This document shows, in pieces, positions 54,373 through 62,172 of a DNA stretch of 64,000 nt. The DNA is from Nitrosomonas sp. GTDB taxonomy: Bacteria; Pseudomonadota; Gammaproteobacteria; Burkholderiales; Nitrosomonadaceae. A program made the translations under genes and the position numbers. Every line of letters starts with the position of its first letter. Position 1 is the first letter of the stretch. The notes below the pieces were generated by a model. That model saw only the letters and a program-made list of their open reading frames with translations, did no database searches and was not told the DNA's origin. Location: assembly GCA_019635215.1 (NCBI GenBank), contig JAHBZZ010000013.1, positions 21,511 through 85,510 on the forward strand, read 5' to 3'.

Positions 54373-54885
54373 TCAATAACAATAAGCCCTGTGACCGCAG
54401 GAACTGCACTTAACTCCCATGTTCTTTTCCGGTTGGGCTTTATGAGAGATTACAGTCAGATATCTGGTAATCAAATGCCCGCAAGATTTGTCATCCAAGA
54501 GATCAACCCTGATCGCGCGGCGTTTTCCGGTTTTCCGGTTGTTGATTGCAACATAGCCATAATGCGTGGTGGACAGGCGGTTACGCCTGAGCAGCCAGGC
54601 TTGCAAGGATAACTGCGCAATATCAGTTTCATGAATCTTAAAATTGCTGCGGTTTTTGTTTTCTACCGGAACGTGCAAGCCATTCTCTAGTTGATAAACT
54701 TGATCAGGACGTCCAACGACTGCAAATGGAAATCGGGTGCGCAGGTCTTCTTCAATCATGACGATTCTTCCGACCCTTAATTCCTTTGGCATCCAGTCTT
54801 GCGTTAATCCCCGCCATATCATGAAAACCCAGATTGCGGCAGCAATCAAAATCAAGGTCATGATGGAATCAAAGAATTCGATCAT
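54373..54885 (-). CDS. Cas4-like PD-(D/E)XK nuclease, main part
   Basis: 170 residues. An N-terminal membrane helix (LILIAAAIWVFMIW) precedes a RecB/Cas4-like core: VVGRPDQVYQLENGLHVPVE, with the Asp and the E-x-K pair (VPVENKNR), then TDIAQLSLQAWLLRR and YGYVAI. The C-terminal CSSCGHRAYCY provides three Cys of an iron-sulfur-type cluster, as in Cas4 and AddB-like nucleases. The fourth Cys is probably on the companion gene, which overlaps by one base. Membrane anchoring is unusual for the family. Confidence 0.7.
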   Translation of the reverse strand: MIEFFDSIMTLILIAAAIWVFMIWRGLTQDWMPKELRVGRIVMIEEDLRTRFPFAVVGRPDQVYQLENGLHVPVENKNRSNFKIHETDIAQLSLQAWLLRRNRLSTTHYGYVAINNRKTGKRRAIRVDLLDDKSCGHLITRYLTVISHKAQPEKNMGVKCSSCGHRAYCY

Positions 54886-55295
54886 TATTTTTGACCTAAC
54901 CTTGAAATGAAAAGATTAAGACAACTGCGGGTCAATTTTTTCAGCCATGCGCTGAGATCAATCATTGGCACGACAAATGGAGACAGCCGATAATAGCAAA
55001 ACACAAACAAGCGCCTTGCTCTGCTTTTAACAAGCACACTGTCACGCCATGTCCGCAACAGATTGGTTTGCGGCGCATCGATGCCATAGATGCTGGTAGC
55101 AATAAAACAGCGTTTGTCGATCACCGCTCGAGTTCTGCCCTCCTGTGCAAAACGCTGGTGTTCAAACGTGCCATGCAGGGCTTTTCTGCGCACAGTCAAT
55201 GGCGTGGCATCACCATGCTCACGATCAAACACAACTTTCTGTTCGCAATAAACTGCGGCCACGATCTCAGATATTGTATGGTATTTATTGGTCAT
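54885..55295 (-). CDS. Cas4-like N-terminal part joined to a CFI-box domain
   Basis: 136 residues. ISEIVAAVYCEQKVVFDREH and ALHGTFEHQRFAQEG resemble the N-terminal helical part of Cas4 (first Cys, then the RGxxxH segment). From residue 63, CFIATSIYGIDAPQTNLLRT and RRLFVFCYYRLSPFVV match the small hydrophobic CFI domain found at the C-terminus of many exported or membrane proteins. Together with the next gene it may rebuild one nuclease from two chains. Located inside the traN operon. Confidence 0.55.
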   Translation of the reverse strand: MTNKYHTISEIVAAVYCEQKVVFDREHGDATPLTVRRKALHGTFEHQRFAQEGRTRAVIDKRCFIATSIYGIDAPQTNLLRTWRDSVLVKSRARRLFVFCYYRLSPFVVPMIDLSAWLKKLTRSCLNLFISRLGQK

Positions 55296-55649
55296 TTACA
55301 TGATTCCTGCAGGCGGATTACCGTCTCTGCACAGGTTAATGCCATAGCTGATATCAAAATCAGCAGGTTTGCCTTCTGTCGTTATCACACCAGATTGCTT
55401 TAAATGCAGATTCAACCGTCTGCAGCCTTCTTCCTCGAACACATGCACAGTTGTGACATTCGCAAAAACCGGCATGCCTGATCCTGACATGCGTTTAAAA
55501 TTTTCAGCAAACTGTCCTGTTATCGTTCCCGCCGCATGTCCAGTAGGTGCAGCAATCGCCTCCATTAGCAATGGCCGGATGCTGTTATATTCGGCGGCAT
55601 AAACAGGTAATAAGAATGCACTCAGAAAAACCAATAGGGTTGTTTTCAT
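55296..55649 (-). CDS. Exported protein of the traN operon
   Basis: 117 residues with a signal peptide (cleavage near VYAAE, residue 18). The mature part has MEAIAAPTGHAAGTITGQFA, two Cys (EEGCRRLN, INLCRDG) that may pair, and an FANVTTVHVFEEEGC strand. Unrecognised. It overlaps the lipoprotein gene (ATGA) and is adjacent to the nuclease pair, so it is an operon member of unknown role. Confidence 0.6.
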   Translation of the reverse strand: MKTTLLVFLSAFLLPVYAAEYNSIRPLLMEAIAAPTGHAAGTITGQFAENFKRMSGSGMPVFANVTTVHVFEEEGCRRLNLHLKQSGVITTEGKPADFDISYGINLCRDGNPPAGIM

Positions 55650-56401
55650 TTTCTGACTCCCAGTTCAATGGCTGCCCGTTCAATGGCTGCTTTAATCAGG
55701 TCTACGGGGTGTTCTTCTTTGGTGGATGCCACACTAATATCCAGCGAATTTCCAGAAGTGATAAGTCTGACCCCTACCAGACCTTCCTGTATTTTATTAT
55801 TCGCACGTATACTCAATGTTGTATCCGCAACAGCTAATGTTGCCGCTGCGGCCAATCCAAAAAGATCACCGCCAGCTGCATGGCCAGCACTTACAGCAAT
55901 ACCAGTATCTTTTCCTATGGACTCACCTGATGCACGCACAATCTTTTCCATTGCCATAATTTCTTTTTCTGCAGAAAAACTGGGCGTTAATAGCGGTTTG
56001 ATTAACGGTAATTCATTGCTCATTCCCAACAAGAAATCGCATTCAAAAGGTACTGCTCGTCCGTCTTGATATGGCATAGTGACATAGCACACCATTTTCA
56101 TTACATGACCAGCAGATTCTTTATTTAAAGTTGTGGGAACACCAACTTTTTGCAGAAGTGTTGCAATATTTGCGTATACAGGCGGATTCAATCCGTATCC
56201 CTGTACATATACCGGTCTGTCAGAAGTATACTGCTTGGTTGAGGCAACCGGTTTTCTTTTTACTACTGTATATATTTCAGAAATTGAATTAGCAGGTTTA
56301 TATGTGCTAACTGACGCACACCCAGAAAGCCAAAACACAATTAAAATGCAGCATAAAAATTTTAAATGATCATTTTTTGATTGTTTGTGTTCCATAATCA
56401 T
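55646..56401 (-). CDS. Conjugation-linked lipoprotein
   Basis: 251 residues. A lipobox in IVFWLSGCASVST anchors it, presumably in the outer membrane. Then a VYVQGYGLNPPVYANIATLL segment and a Gly/Ala-rich hydrophobic stretch (GHAAGGDLFGLAAAATLAVA) that may insert in a membrane. The latter recalls TraT-like surface-exclusion lipoproteins, but I cannot assert homology. The 5' end overlaps traN by 32 bases. Confidence 0.6.
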   Translation of the reverse strand: MIMEHKQSKNDHLKFLCCILIVFWLSGCASVSTYKPANSISEIYTVVKRKPVASTKQYTSDRPVYVQGYGLNPPVYANIATLLQKVGVPTTLNKESAGHVMKMVCYVTMPYQDGRAVPFECDFLLGMSNELPLIKPLLTPSFSAEKEIMAMEKIVRASGESIGKDTGIAVSAGHAAGGDLFGLAAAATLAVADTTLSIRANNKIQEGLVGVRLITSGNSLDISVASTKEEHPVDLIKAAIERAAIELGVRK

Positions 56402-58262
56402 AATAATCTCTCACCTTCTGGTTAATCACAGCTTCAGCATCTTCAGATAGTATGGAAGCATTTGGCACCTTGACGCTTTGAAGTACCTCGGGTGCAAATT
56501 CAGTCAGATCCAGCTTGGAGAAATCAATTGCTGCAAATTCCTCCGGTGTAAATCCGGTGCATTCTGGATTCTTGGCACTGCCCCAACCTTTCTGAATTTG
56601 TTCCCTGCCCTGCACATTAATGATACGAGAAAGCCTGCTGTTGTAACAACAGTATGAACGTTTTCGCTCCAGGCAAATCCCGAACACTTTCTTTGAACAA
56701 TACGATCCAACCCGATGACAAAGATTCTCCCCCTTGCGTACCGATAAAATTTGTTCCTTGGTGTCACAGGACAGTAATTCCATAACCACCATGATCGCAA
56801 CTTGGATCGCGAAAGAATATGGATCAAAGCCGAATTGAAGCCCACCAAGGCCAAGACCTTCAAAAGCAATGATCTCTCCACCTAAGAACTCGGAAACAAA
56901 ACCTGGTGCTAACTCACCTGTTGTCGCAGTAAATCCATACAACCGAAGTGTTGGCGAAAACGTACTCAACAATCCACCTGCCGGTATCTTCAACGGATCA
57001 ACACTGTACATGGCAGACATACCCTTGACCATCCAGTCTGGTGCCACCGAAGTATAGAGTGCGTCATAAAGATACTTGCTGCCATAGGAAAACACGTTCT
57101 TGCCAACCTGACCGGTAATATTGAATAACAGGTTGTTCTGATAGCCGGTGCCGCCTCCACTTGATGCACAGCAATTGGACAATCCACCGACTTTGATCCT
57201 GCATTTTTCCGGCACGCCATCGAGCACGTGCAAGGCTTCACCATCCAGATACACACCCGCTTGCCTTGCCATTTCAACAAATGAAATCGATTTGGCAAAA
57301 TCTTCATCCGGTGGATAGCTGTTATCAAAGCAATTACCATTGAGACAGATTCTCCTGCCGCTGCAATCCATGTATTGGCGGGTCTGCGGCGCAGATTGTT
57401 CACAGTTGTAATTTCTGGTTACAATCGTACAGGTCCCGTTGATCCTGTCCTCTGCACTACAGGGTTCTGTTGATTGCAATGTGCAGTTTCCACTTGCAGT
57501 TAACAGACTGCACTCGGAATTATCTTCAAACCCGGTTAAGCAGCCATATGAGCGGCTTTCCTGATAACAGGCCTGCGGTGCTTTTTCTCCTTCTGGTGGC
57601 GGAACGGGTGGCGTGGTTGACGTGCATTCACTGCCAAGGAATTGACAGCTTGGATTGTTATCCAGTGACAGGCATGCGCTTAAATCAAATCCGCCACTAC
57701 TGCTCAAGCGGTTAACAACACAACTGTTTATCGTTACCTGCTTGATACTGGTGCACGATTTCAGTTTATATTGCCCAGGAATGGTTTCATCGTGCACCGT
57801 GCAGGCATTTTCTTCCTTGTTGATGCCCATGGACTGAAATGCCGTTTGCGCATTGTTTCGGATATTTCTTGTGGTGACGATCATTGGATCGTCGGGTGCT
57901 ATCGGTGGCACCTGTTTTCTGATCTGGGGGTTTTTGGCAAGAAAGTTAATTGCATCGCATTCCTGATTGGCGATTGGATCATTGCCAGGCACATACGCTG
58001 CACAATCCTGCAGTTTGGTAATCCCCGGTTCTGAAAGCTCGCCCTGTCCATTTTGAAAAAATTGTGTCTCCGATGGCTGTATTCCATAGTGCGGTATCTT
58101 GTCGGCAATCGCTTCTTCCTTGATGCCTTCGAAGATTTCAGTCAGTTTGCTATTCGAGAATTGTCTGGCGTCTTCAAATGCGGCATTAAGCCGTTCTTCT
58201 GCTTGCGCAGGTTGCGTCAGTGAAAAAAGCAAAACGAACATTGCCGGTTTTATATTGCGCAT
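56370..58262 (-). CDS. traN: TraN mating-pair stabilisation outer-membrane protein
   Basis: 630 residues from ATG 58262, overlapping the trbC stop. Signal peptide (1-22) and about 40 Cys in the exported part, with TraN-like stretches YQESRSYGCLTGFEDNSECS, YMDCSGRRICLNGNCFDN, CRIKVGGLSNCCASSGGG and CHRVGSYCSKKVFGICLERK. TraN on the donor contacts recipient surface proteins. The Cys-rich, disulfide-dependent design matches the TraF CxxC protein encoded elsewhere in the element. Confidence 0.93.
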   Translation of the reverse strand: MRNIKPAMFVLLFSLTQPAQAEERLNAAFEDARQFSNSKLTEIFEGIKEEAIADKIPHYGIQPSETQFFQNGQGELSEPGITKLQDCAAYVPGNDPIANQECDAINFLAKNPQIRKQVPPIAPDDPMIVTTRNIRNNAQTAFQSMGINKEENACTVHDETIPGQYKLKSCTSIKQVTINSCVVNRLSSSGGFDLSACLSLDNNPSCQFLGSECTSTTPPVPPPEGEKAPQACYQESRSYGCLTGFEDNSECSLLTASGNCTLQSTEPCSAEDRINGTCTIVTRNYNCEQSAPQTRQYMDCSGRRICLNGNCFDNSYPPDEDFAKSISFVEMARQAGVYLDGEALHVLDGVPEKCRIKVGGLSNCCASSGGGTGYQNNLLFNITGQVGKNVFSYGSKYLYDALYTSVAPDWMVKGMSAMYSVDPLKIPAGGLLSTFSPTLRLYGFTATTGELAPGFVSEFLGGEIIAFEGLGLGGLQFGFDPYSFAIQVAIMVVMELLSCDTKEQILSVRKGENLCHRVGSYCSKKVFGICLERKRSYCCYNSRLSRIINVQGREQIQKGWGSAKNPECTGFTPEEFAAIDFSKLDLTEFAPEVLQSVKVPNASILSEDAEAVINQKVRDYYDYGTQTIKK

Positions 58263-59002
58263 CACTGAATCCCCCGTACAATTTTCTGCCGATACTGTTT
58301 TGCGATTTCACGCCAGTCAGCGCTCATGCGCTCGATATACTCCAGCGCATAGTCAATGGACACATCGCCGCTGACTTTGATAAAAGTCCTATCCTCAGAG
58401 CAACCGTTTTCCATCACATTGCCCGCTTCCTGTGAGGCAATGACAAATACCGGAACCTGGTCAACACTGAATTGTTGGAATGCCGGTGGATGAATGGCTA
58501 TGGAGACATTGCTCCGACCCGCGATAGCTTGAATGGCTTGATCCATGGCTTGCATGGAATCGTTTTGAAGTCCCCGGAAAACCAGTGTTGCACCCGACAA
58601 TTCTGCTTGCTCTGCAATCCGCACCAACGCTTTATGTGGCATGGACAATGACACCAATACCAACAGATCTGGCTGCGCCTGTATCACAAACGATTGATTG
58701 CCCAGCTCACGGTATTTTCGGGCAATTGATAAAATATCCGGTTGCGGCGTATTCGCTTTTGGCAATGTGTCGATCTCCGGCATGCTGGGTATTGGCATAA
58801 GGTTTGGTTGGCCGCCATCTATGCCTGGCAGTTGATTCATGGCATTGCGTGCACGTTGTTGTGCCGCACGGGTGGCCTCATCCGTTGGCAACTCAAAAGC
58901 AGGTTCCTGCGCCGGCAGGGAGGATACCGGCAGCAGGAACCAGGCCAACAGGAACAAGTACAAAAAAGAAATTATGGAAATGGTTTTCGATTGATTGACC
59001 AT
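58262..59002 (-). CDS. trbC: TrbC-type pilus assembly protein
   Basis: 246 residues with a signal segment (residues 8-31). The C-terminal half is the F-type TrbC domain: LLVLVSLSMPHKALVRIAEQ, ATLVFRGLQNDSM, VSIAIHPPAFQQFSVDQVPV and a final SGDVSIDYALEYI. Periplasmic. Abuts TraU by one shared base. Confidence 0.92.
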   Translation of the reverse strand: MVNQSKTISIISFLYLFLLAWFLLPVSSLPAQEPAFELPTDEATRAAQQRARNAMNQLPGIDGGQPNLMPIPSMPEIDTLPKANTPQPDILSIARKYRELGNQSFVIQAQPDLLVLVSLSMPHKALVRIAEQAELSGATLVFRGLQNDSMQAMDQAIQAIAGRSNVSIAIHPPAFQQFSVDQVPVFVIASQEAGNVMENGCSEDRTFIKVSGDVSIDYALEYIERMSADWREIAKQYRQKIVRGIQ

Positions 59003-60021
59003 CAGTCTGCCATGTCCCTTAAATCAATCGCGCCCTGACAGCAATTGCGTTTACGGAATATCTGATAAGCAAAGTCTTCTCCCGCGATGGGATATTCTCG
59101 CCCTGCGCCCCACAGTGCAGTGGATCGTCCCAACGGCTGGCAGCATTTACCGGCAATCTTTTTGGTTTGCGGGATTGGATAGAGCATCTGATATTTGTAC
59201 TCAGTTTTGTCCATCACCGGTTTGGCGTAGTAGCCGCACATACCATTCTCATCGGTAGCCGACCACATCAACAATTCCCGGTGCAGTTTGGCGATCATGC
59301 GATAGAGCGCCAGGCTGGAAGCCTGTACGCCGCCGACATGTGCCTGGATATTACCGTTGAGTGGATACAGATTGCCCTGGCAACCCGCACACCAGAAAAA
59401 GAGATTGTTTGGAAAACCGATAGAAGCTGTCACGCAATCGGCAGCGCAAGCTGCCCGTGCTGGCAGATTGGCAAAGAGATAGACTTCAGGATTGATGATG
59501 CGTGTGAGCTCATCGTCTTTCCACAATGGATCGAGTTCGGTCAGATAGGCGACATCGAACCCGACATTCTCCATACAGGCATTATCCAGGACTGCTTGCA
59601 GATAAAACATGACAGGATCAACGTACCAGTGCACCTGATAAAACGATGACTGGTCCATGCCATCCCTGCGGTTTCTCGAGGCAACCGGTGCATCAAAACC
59701 CGGATCGATGGTGATGCCGCCAAGGCTTGCCATGCAAAATGGTGCGCGAACCACATCGACACGACGAAACGGCTCCCAGAAACTGACTCTGATACCGGCT
59801 CGTGGTGGATTGCCACAGGCACAGGCAAAACCACCGGGATTGGCTGTATCTTCCTGATCCAGTCCGGTAACGGTAGTGCCGCCTATACGGATCGGAAAAA
59901 TGCACGACCAGCAAATATCCGTTATCGGATTGGCGAATTGTCCGGTACAGCTTGCAGCATTGACATTGGAGCTGACTACCGGCAGGATAACAATCAGCAG
60001 AAGACTACAGGCGTATCTCAT
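59002..60021 (-). CDS. traU: TraU pilus assembly protein
   Basis: 339 residues, exported (signal peptide 1-22). Family signatures: DICWSCIFPIRIGG, CACGNPPRAGIRVSFWEPFR, NPEVYLFANLPARAACAADC, FWCAGCQGNLYPLNG, TEYKYQMLYPIPQT and KCCQPLG. Required for DNA transfer rather than pilus growth. Numerous Cys. Overlaps traW by 17 bases. Confidence 0.95.
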   Translation of the reverse strand: MRYACSLLLIVILPVVSSNVNAASCTGQFANPITDICWSCIFPIRIGGTTVTGLDQEDTANPGGFACACGNPPRAGIRVSFWEPFRRVDVVRAPFCMASLGGITIDPGFDAPVASRNRRDGMDQSSFYQVHWYVDPVMFYLQAVLDNACMENVGFDVAYLTELDPLWKDDELTRIINPEVYLFANLPARAACAADCVTASIGFPNNLFFWCAGCQGNLYPLNGNIQAHVGGVQASSLALYRMIAKLHRELLMWSATDENGMCGYYAKPVMDKTEYKYQMLYPIPQTKKIAGKCCQPLGRSTALWGAGREYPIAGEDFAYQIFRKRNCCQGAIDLRDMAD

Positions 60022-60628
60022 CGATCCTGAACCTCCTGCCTTCCTGGGTGACTACTGCCGGTGAATGCTTGATCGAAAAGTAACGTATTAACACACCACC
60101 CTGATCAAAGAAGACTTCCTGTTTCCACTTTCGCATGAGTTCAAGTGGCTCGCCTGCAATCAGGATGGTTTTGACAGGCAATTTGGATTCAGCGATAAAC
60201 TGTCTGGCAAATTCGACTTGACGATTGTTACCGCCATCGAAAAACAGCAGTGTCTTTGACAGCCGGTCATAATCGAACGGATTGACCTGGGTTTCTGCCG
60301 GGAACAACACCCTGCCCGCTTCATCCACCACATCCCGGTCCAGCGTCCAGGTGGGGTCAATGTAGTAGGTTTTGGCTGTTTGGGTTGGTTGGATGCCCGC
60401 TACAGGTTTTGGGTTCTCGATTCCTTCGATAACCCGTCGCTTGTAAGCATCCTGTAATTGTTCAAGTTCGCCGTTTTGTTCCATGCCGCGAAACCTGTCC
60501 AGGATGACAGCGATCAGGTCACGTTCCGCAATTTCGTAGGTTGGCCCGATGACACCGAGGTCTTCGGCTTTGCAACAGACTGGCAACAATATCAGTGTGA
60601 TGAAAGTTATGACAATTGAGAATCTCAT
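60005..60628 (-). CDS. traW: TraW pilus assembly protein
   Basis: 207 residues from ATG 60628. Signal peptide (1-22), then EDLGVIGPTYEIAERDLIAV, KTYYIDPTWTLDRDV, FPAETQVNPFDY and KTLLFFDGGNNRQVEFAR, all TraW landmarks. The periplasmic protein cooperates with TrbC. First gene of the second tra block; an operator lies 44 bases upstream. Confidence 0.94.
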   Translation of the reverse strand: MRFSIVITFITLILLPVCCKAEDLGVIGPTYEIAERDLIAVILDRFRGMEQNGELEQLQDAYKRRVIEGIENPKPVAGIQPTQTAKTYYIDPTWTLDRDVVDEAGRVLFPAETQVNPFDYDRLSKTLLFFDGGNNRQVEFARQFIAESKLPVKTILIAGEPLELMRKWKQEVFFDQGGVLIRYFSIKHSPAVVTQEGRRFRIDEIRL

Positions 60629-60639
60629 AACTGACAAAC

Positions 60640-60692
60640 ATACCGATAAATTTTTTTTAAATCTCGCGTTTAAGGAACAAATTTTGTTCCTT
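60640..60692 (-). promoter_or_regulatory. Element-wide operator/promoter, copy C (traW operon)
   Basis: Perfect palindrome AAGGAACA-AATTT-TGTTCCTT at 60672-60692. Toward traW there follow ATTTAAAAAAAATTTA and a GGTATGTT -10-like box, the same design as copies B and D. Confidence 0.7.
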
Positions 60693-60730
60693 AAACATTT
60701 TCTTATTCGGAGTTATTTTGCCGCGCAGTA

Positions 60731-61330
60731 TTAAATACGTTTCTGTAAATGGGCTGACCACAGCCACAACGCCAGCGCAATCAGCAACACGATGACTGGC
60801 GTAATCACAGTGGGTACTGATAACGGAATACACAACCAGATAACCGCTGCCATGCAGGATAACAAAAACAGACGGGTACCGGCCATATGCCGCAGCGGAC
60901 TTTGAAATACAAAGGATGTTTTACGGATTTCGCGCACATGATAACCATCAACCGTGGCTGCAAGCAACAGTGGTGCGCTGAGGAGCACCCACATCGCCAG
61001 CGAAAACAGCCTCACAATCAGAATACTCGTTAATAGCAATGTGACGTAAGTACGCTCGCTAATCCATTTTTCCAGGTCATTATCAAGATCGAGTTGATTC
61101 ATCAGTGTAGTTGCATCTGCAGATACCGCACCCAGCATAGCGGATGCCTGATCAACGACCCATTGATGCGCTGATTCACCCGCCCAGTCAATCAATTGCC
61201 GGTGTTCGTCATGCCATGTTCTTTCCGCAATCGTTGGCGGGATCAACAACCATGCGCCCAGTAATGCAGCACCGGACAATACCAATAAAAAATTCAACCA
61301 TTGCTGGCCAACATCATTGTTCATATTCAC
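60731..61330 (-). CDS. DUF4400-type membrane protein
   Basis: 199 residues with four hydrophobic segments (WLNFLLVLSGAALLGAWLLI; LLLTSILIVRLFSLAMWVLL; LFLLSCMAAVIWLCIPLSV; VITPVIVLLIALALWLW) and a polar loop between the first two. Conserved inner-membrane protein of SXT- and GI-type conjugative elements (DUF4400), often beside TraD. Initiation at 61330 or at the second ATG two codons later. Its own operator-promoter is upstream. Confidence 0.75.
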   Translation of the reverse strand: MNMNNDVGQQWLNFLLVLSGAALLGAWLLIPPTIAERTWHDEHRQLIDWAGESAHQWVVDQASAMLGAVSADATTLMNQLDLDNDLEKWISERTYVTLLLTSILIVRLFSLAMWVLLSAPLLLAATVDGYHVREIRKTSFVFQSPLRHMAGTRLFLLSCMAAVIWLCIPLSVPTVITPVIVLLIALALWLWSAHLQKRI

Positions 61331-61357
61331 TGCTTCGCTTGGTCTGCAAAAGACATG

Positions 61358-61412
61358 TTATAGCATATTGTTTTTTTAAAAATAGCTACTTAAGGAACAA
61401 ATATTGTTCCTT
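61358..61412 (-). promoter_or_regulatory. Element-wide operator/promoter, copy D
   Basis: Perfect palindrome AAGGAACA-AATAT-TGTTCCTT at 61392-61412, between the divergent DUF4400 and 125-residue genes. On the minus strand it is followed by GCTATTTTTAAAAAAAC and TATAAC, 29 bases from the palindrome. Confidence 0.7.
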
Positions 61413-61480
61413 TTAAGCACCATTTTTGAAAAGCCTTTCTTCTATCATATTCATGCAACACAACTACTATTAGGATAGCT

Positions 61481-61858
61481 ATGGAGAAACCTGATAATCC
61501 CTGGATTTATGATGGATGCACTGACCTGCTAAAAGTGGCGGTAGAACCTGTTCCATCGGTCAAAGGCGGTTATATCGTCGTTTTCGTTCTGGAAGATCAA
61601 TCAATCTGGCTGGGGGCTACCCGTGATCCAATCGTCTACAGCGCAAACTGGGCAAGAAAGGTTGGCAGTTTCGGTCTGAACAAAATAACGCGCGTTCTGG
61701 TATCCAGGCCACTGAGACGTTTCGAATCGGCACGGCTTCTGATGAAAGAAGCATTGCGTACATACAAGGATCAGCACAGCAATGCGTATTATCTCGACGT
61801 TGAAACATTAACCGAAAAAGTCAGACCTATTTTTTTAGCCGCCCTCCCCTCAGCATGA
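61481..61858 (+). CDS. Small protein, possibly GIY-YIG-like
   Basis: 125 residues. GGYIVVFVLEDQSIWLGATR followed by DPIVYSANWARKVG and RVLVSRPLRRFESARLLMKE has the strand-strand-helix rhythm of GIY-YIG-type domains (T5orf172-like), but the canonical GIY/YIG pair is not exact. No signal peptide. First gene of the traD operon, separated by a 3-base overlap from the exported gene. Function unknown. Confidence 0.5.
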   Translation: MEKPDNPWIYDGCTDLLKVAVEPVPSVKGGYIVVFVLEDQSIWLGATRDPIVYSANWARKVGSFGLNKITRVLVSRPLRRFESARLLMKEALRTYKDQHSNAYYLDVETLTEKVRPIFLAALPSA

Positions 61859-62172
61859 ATCCGTTGATAAAAATGGTCTTGCTGATTGTTTCTGCGATTA
61901 TTTTTGTGCGCCCGGCGATTGGCAATACTCATACTGACTGGACAATAGCGCGTCAGCAGCTAATCGAAACCGCTAACGCGTGCAATGGTTTTATTCAGGA
62001 TGCTCAATCAGCACGCTGTCTTGCATTGATTAAAGCCAGACAGCAGGCAATCAAGAACCGAGTGCGGATTAATCACGAAGCACTGGCAGCTGATTTGAAA
62101 AAACTGCGCCATCAACACCAACAAAAACTCTCCCAACCAGATAACCGAACTCACAGGAGAATAGCTCGATGA
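61855..62172 (+). CDS. Small exported protein upstream of traD
   Basis: 105 residues with a signal peptide (cleavage near AIGNT, residue 24), then a charged helical domain (DWTIARQQLIETANACNGFI, two Cys) and a basic tail (KKLRHQHQQKLSQPDNRTHR). No family recognised. ATGA-type overlaps with both neighbours show that it is translationally coupled to traD. Confidence 0.6.
   Translation: MNPLIKMVLLIVSAIIFVRPAIGNTHTDWTIARQQLIETANACNGFIQDAQSARCLALIKARQQAIKNRVRINHEALAADLKKLRHQHQQKLSQPDNRTHRRIAR

Noticed and set aside
54217-54612. 131-codon plus-strand frame opposite the nuclease gene
   Set aside because: It overlaps the conserved PD-(D/E)XK gene and the methyltransferase leader and shows no domain pattern.
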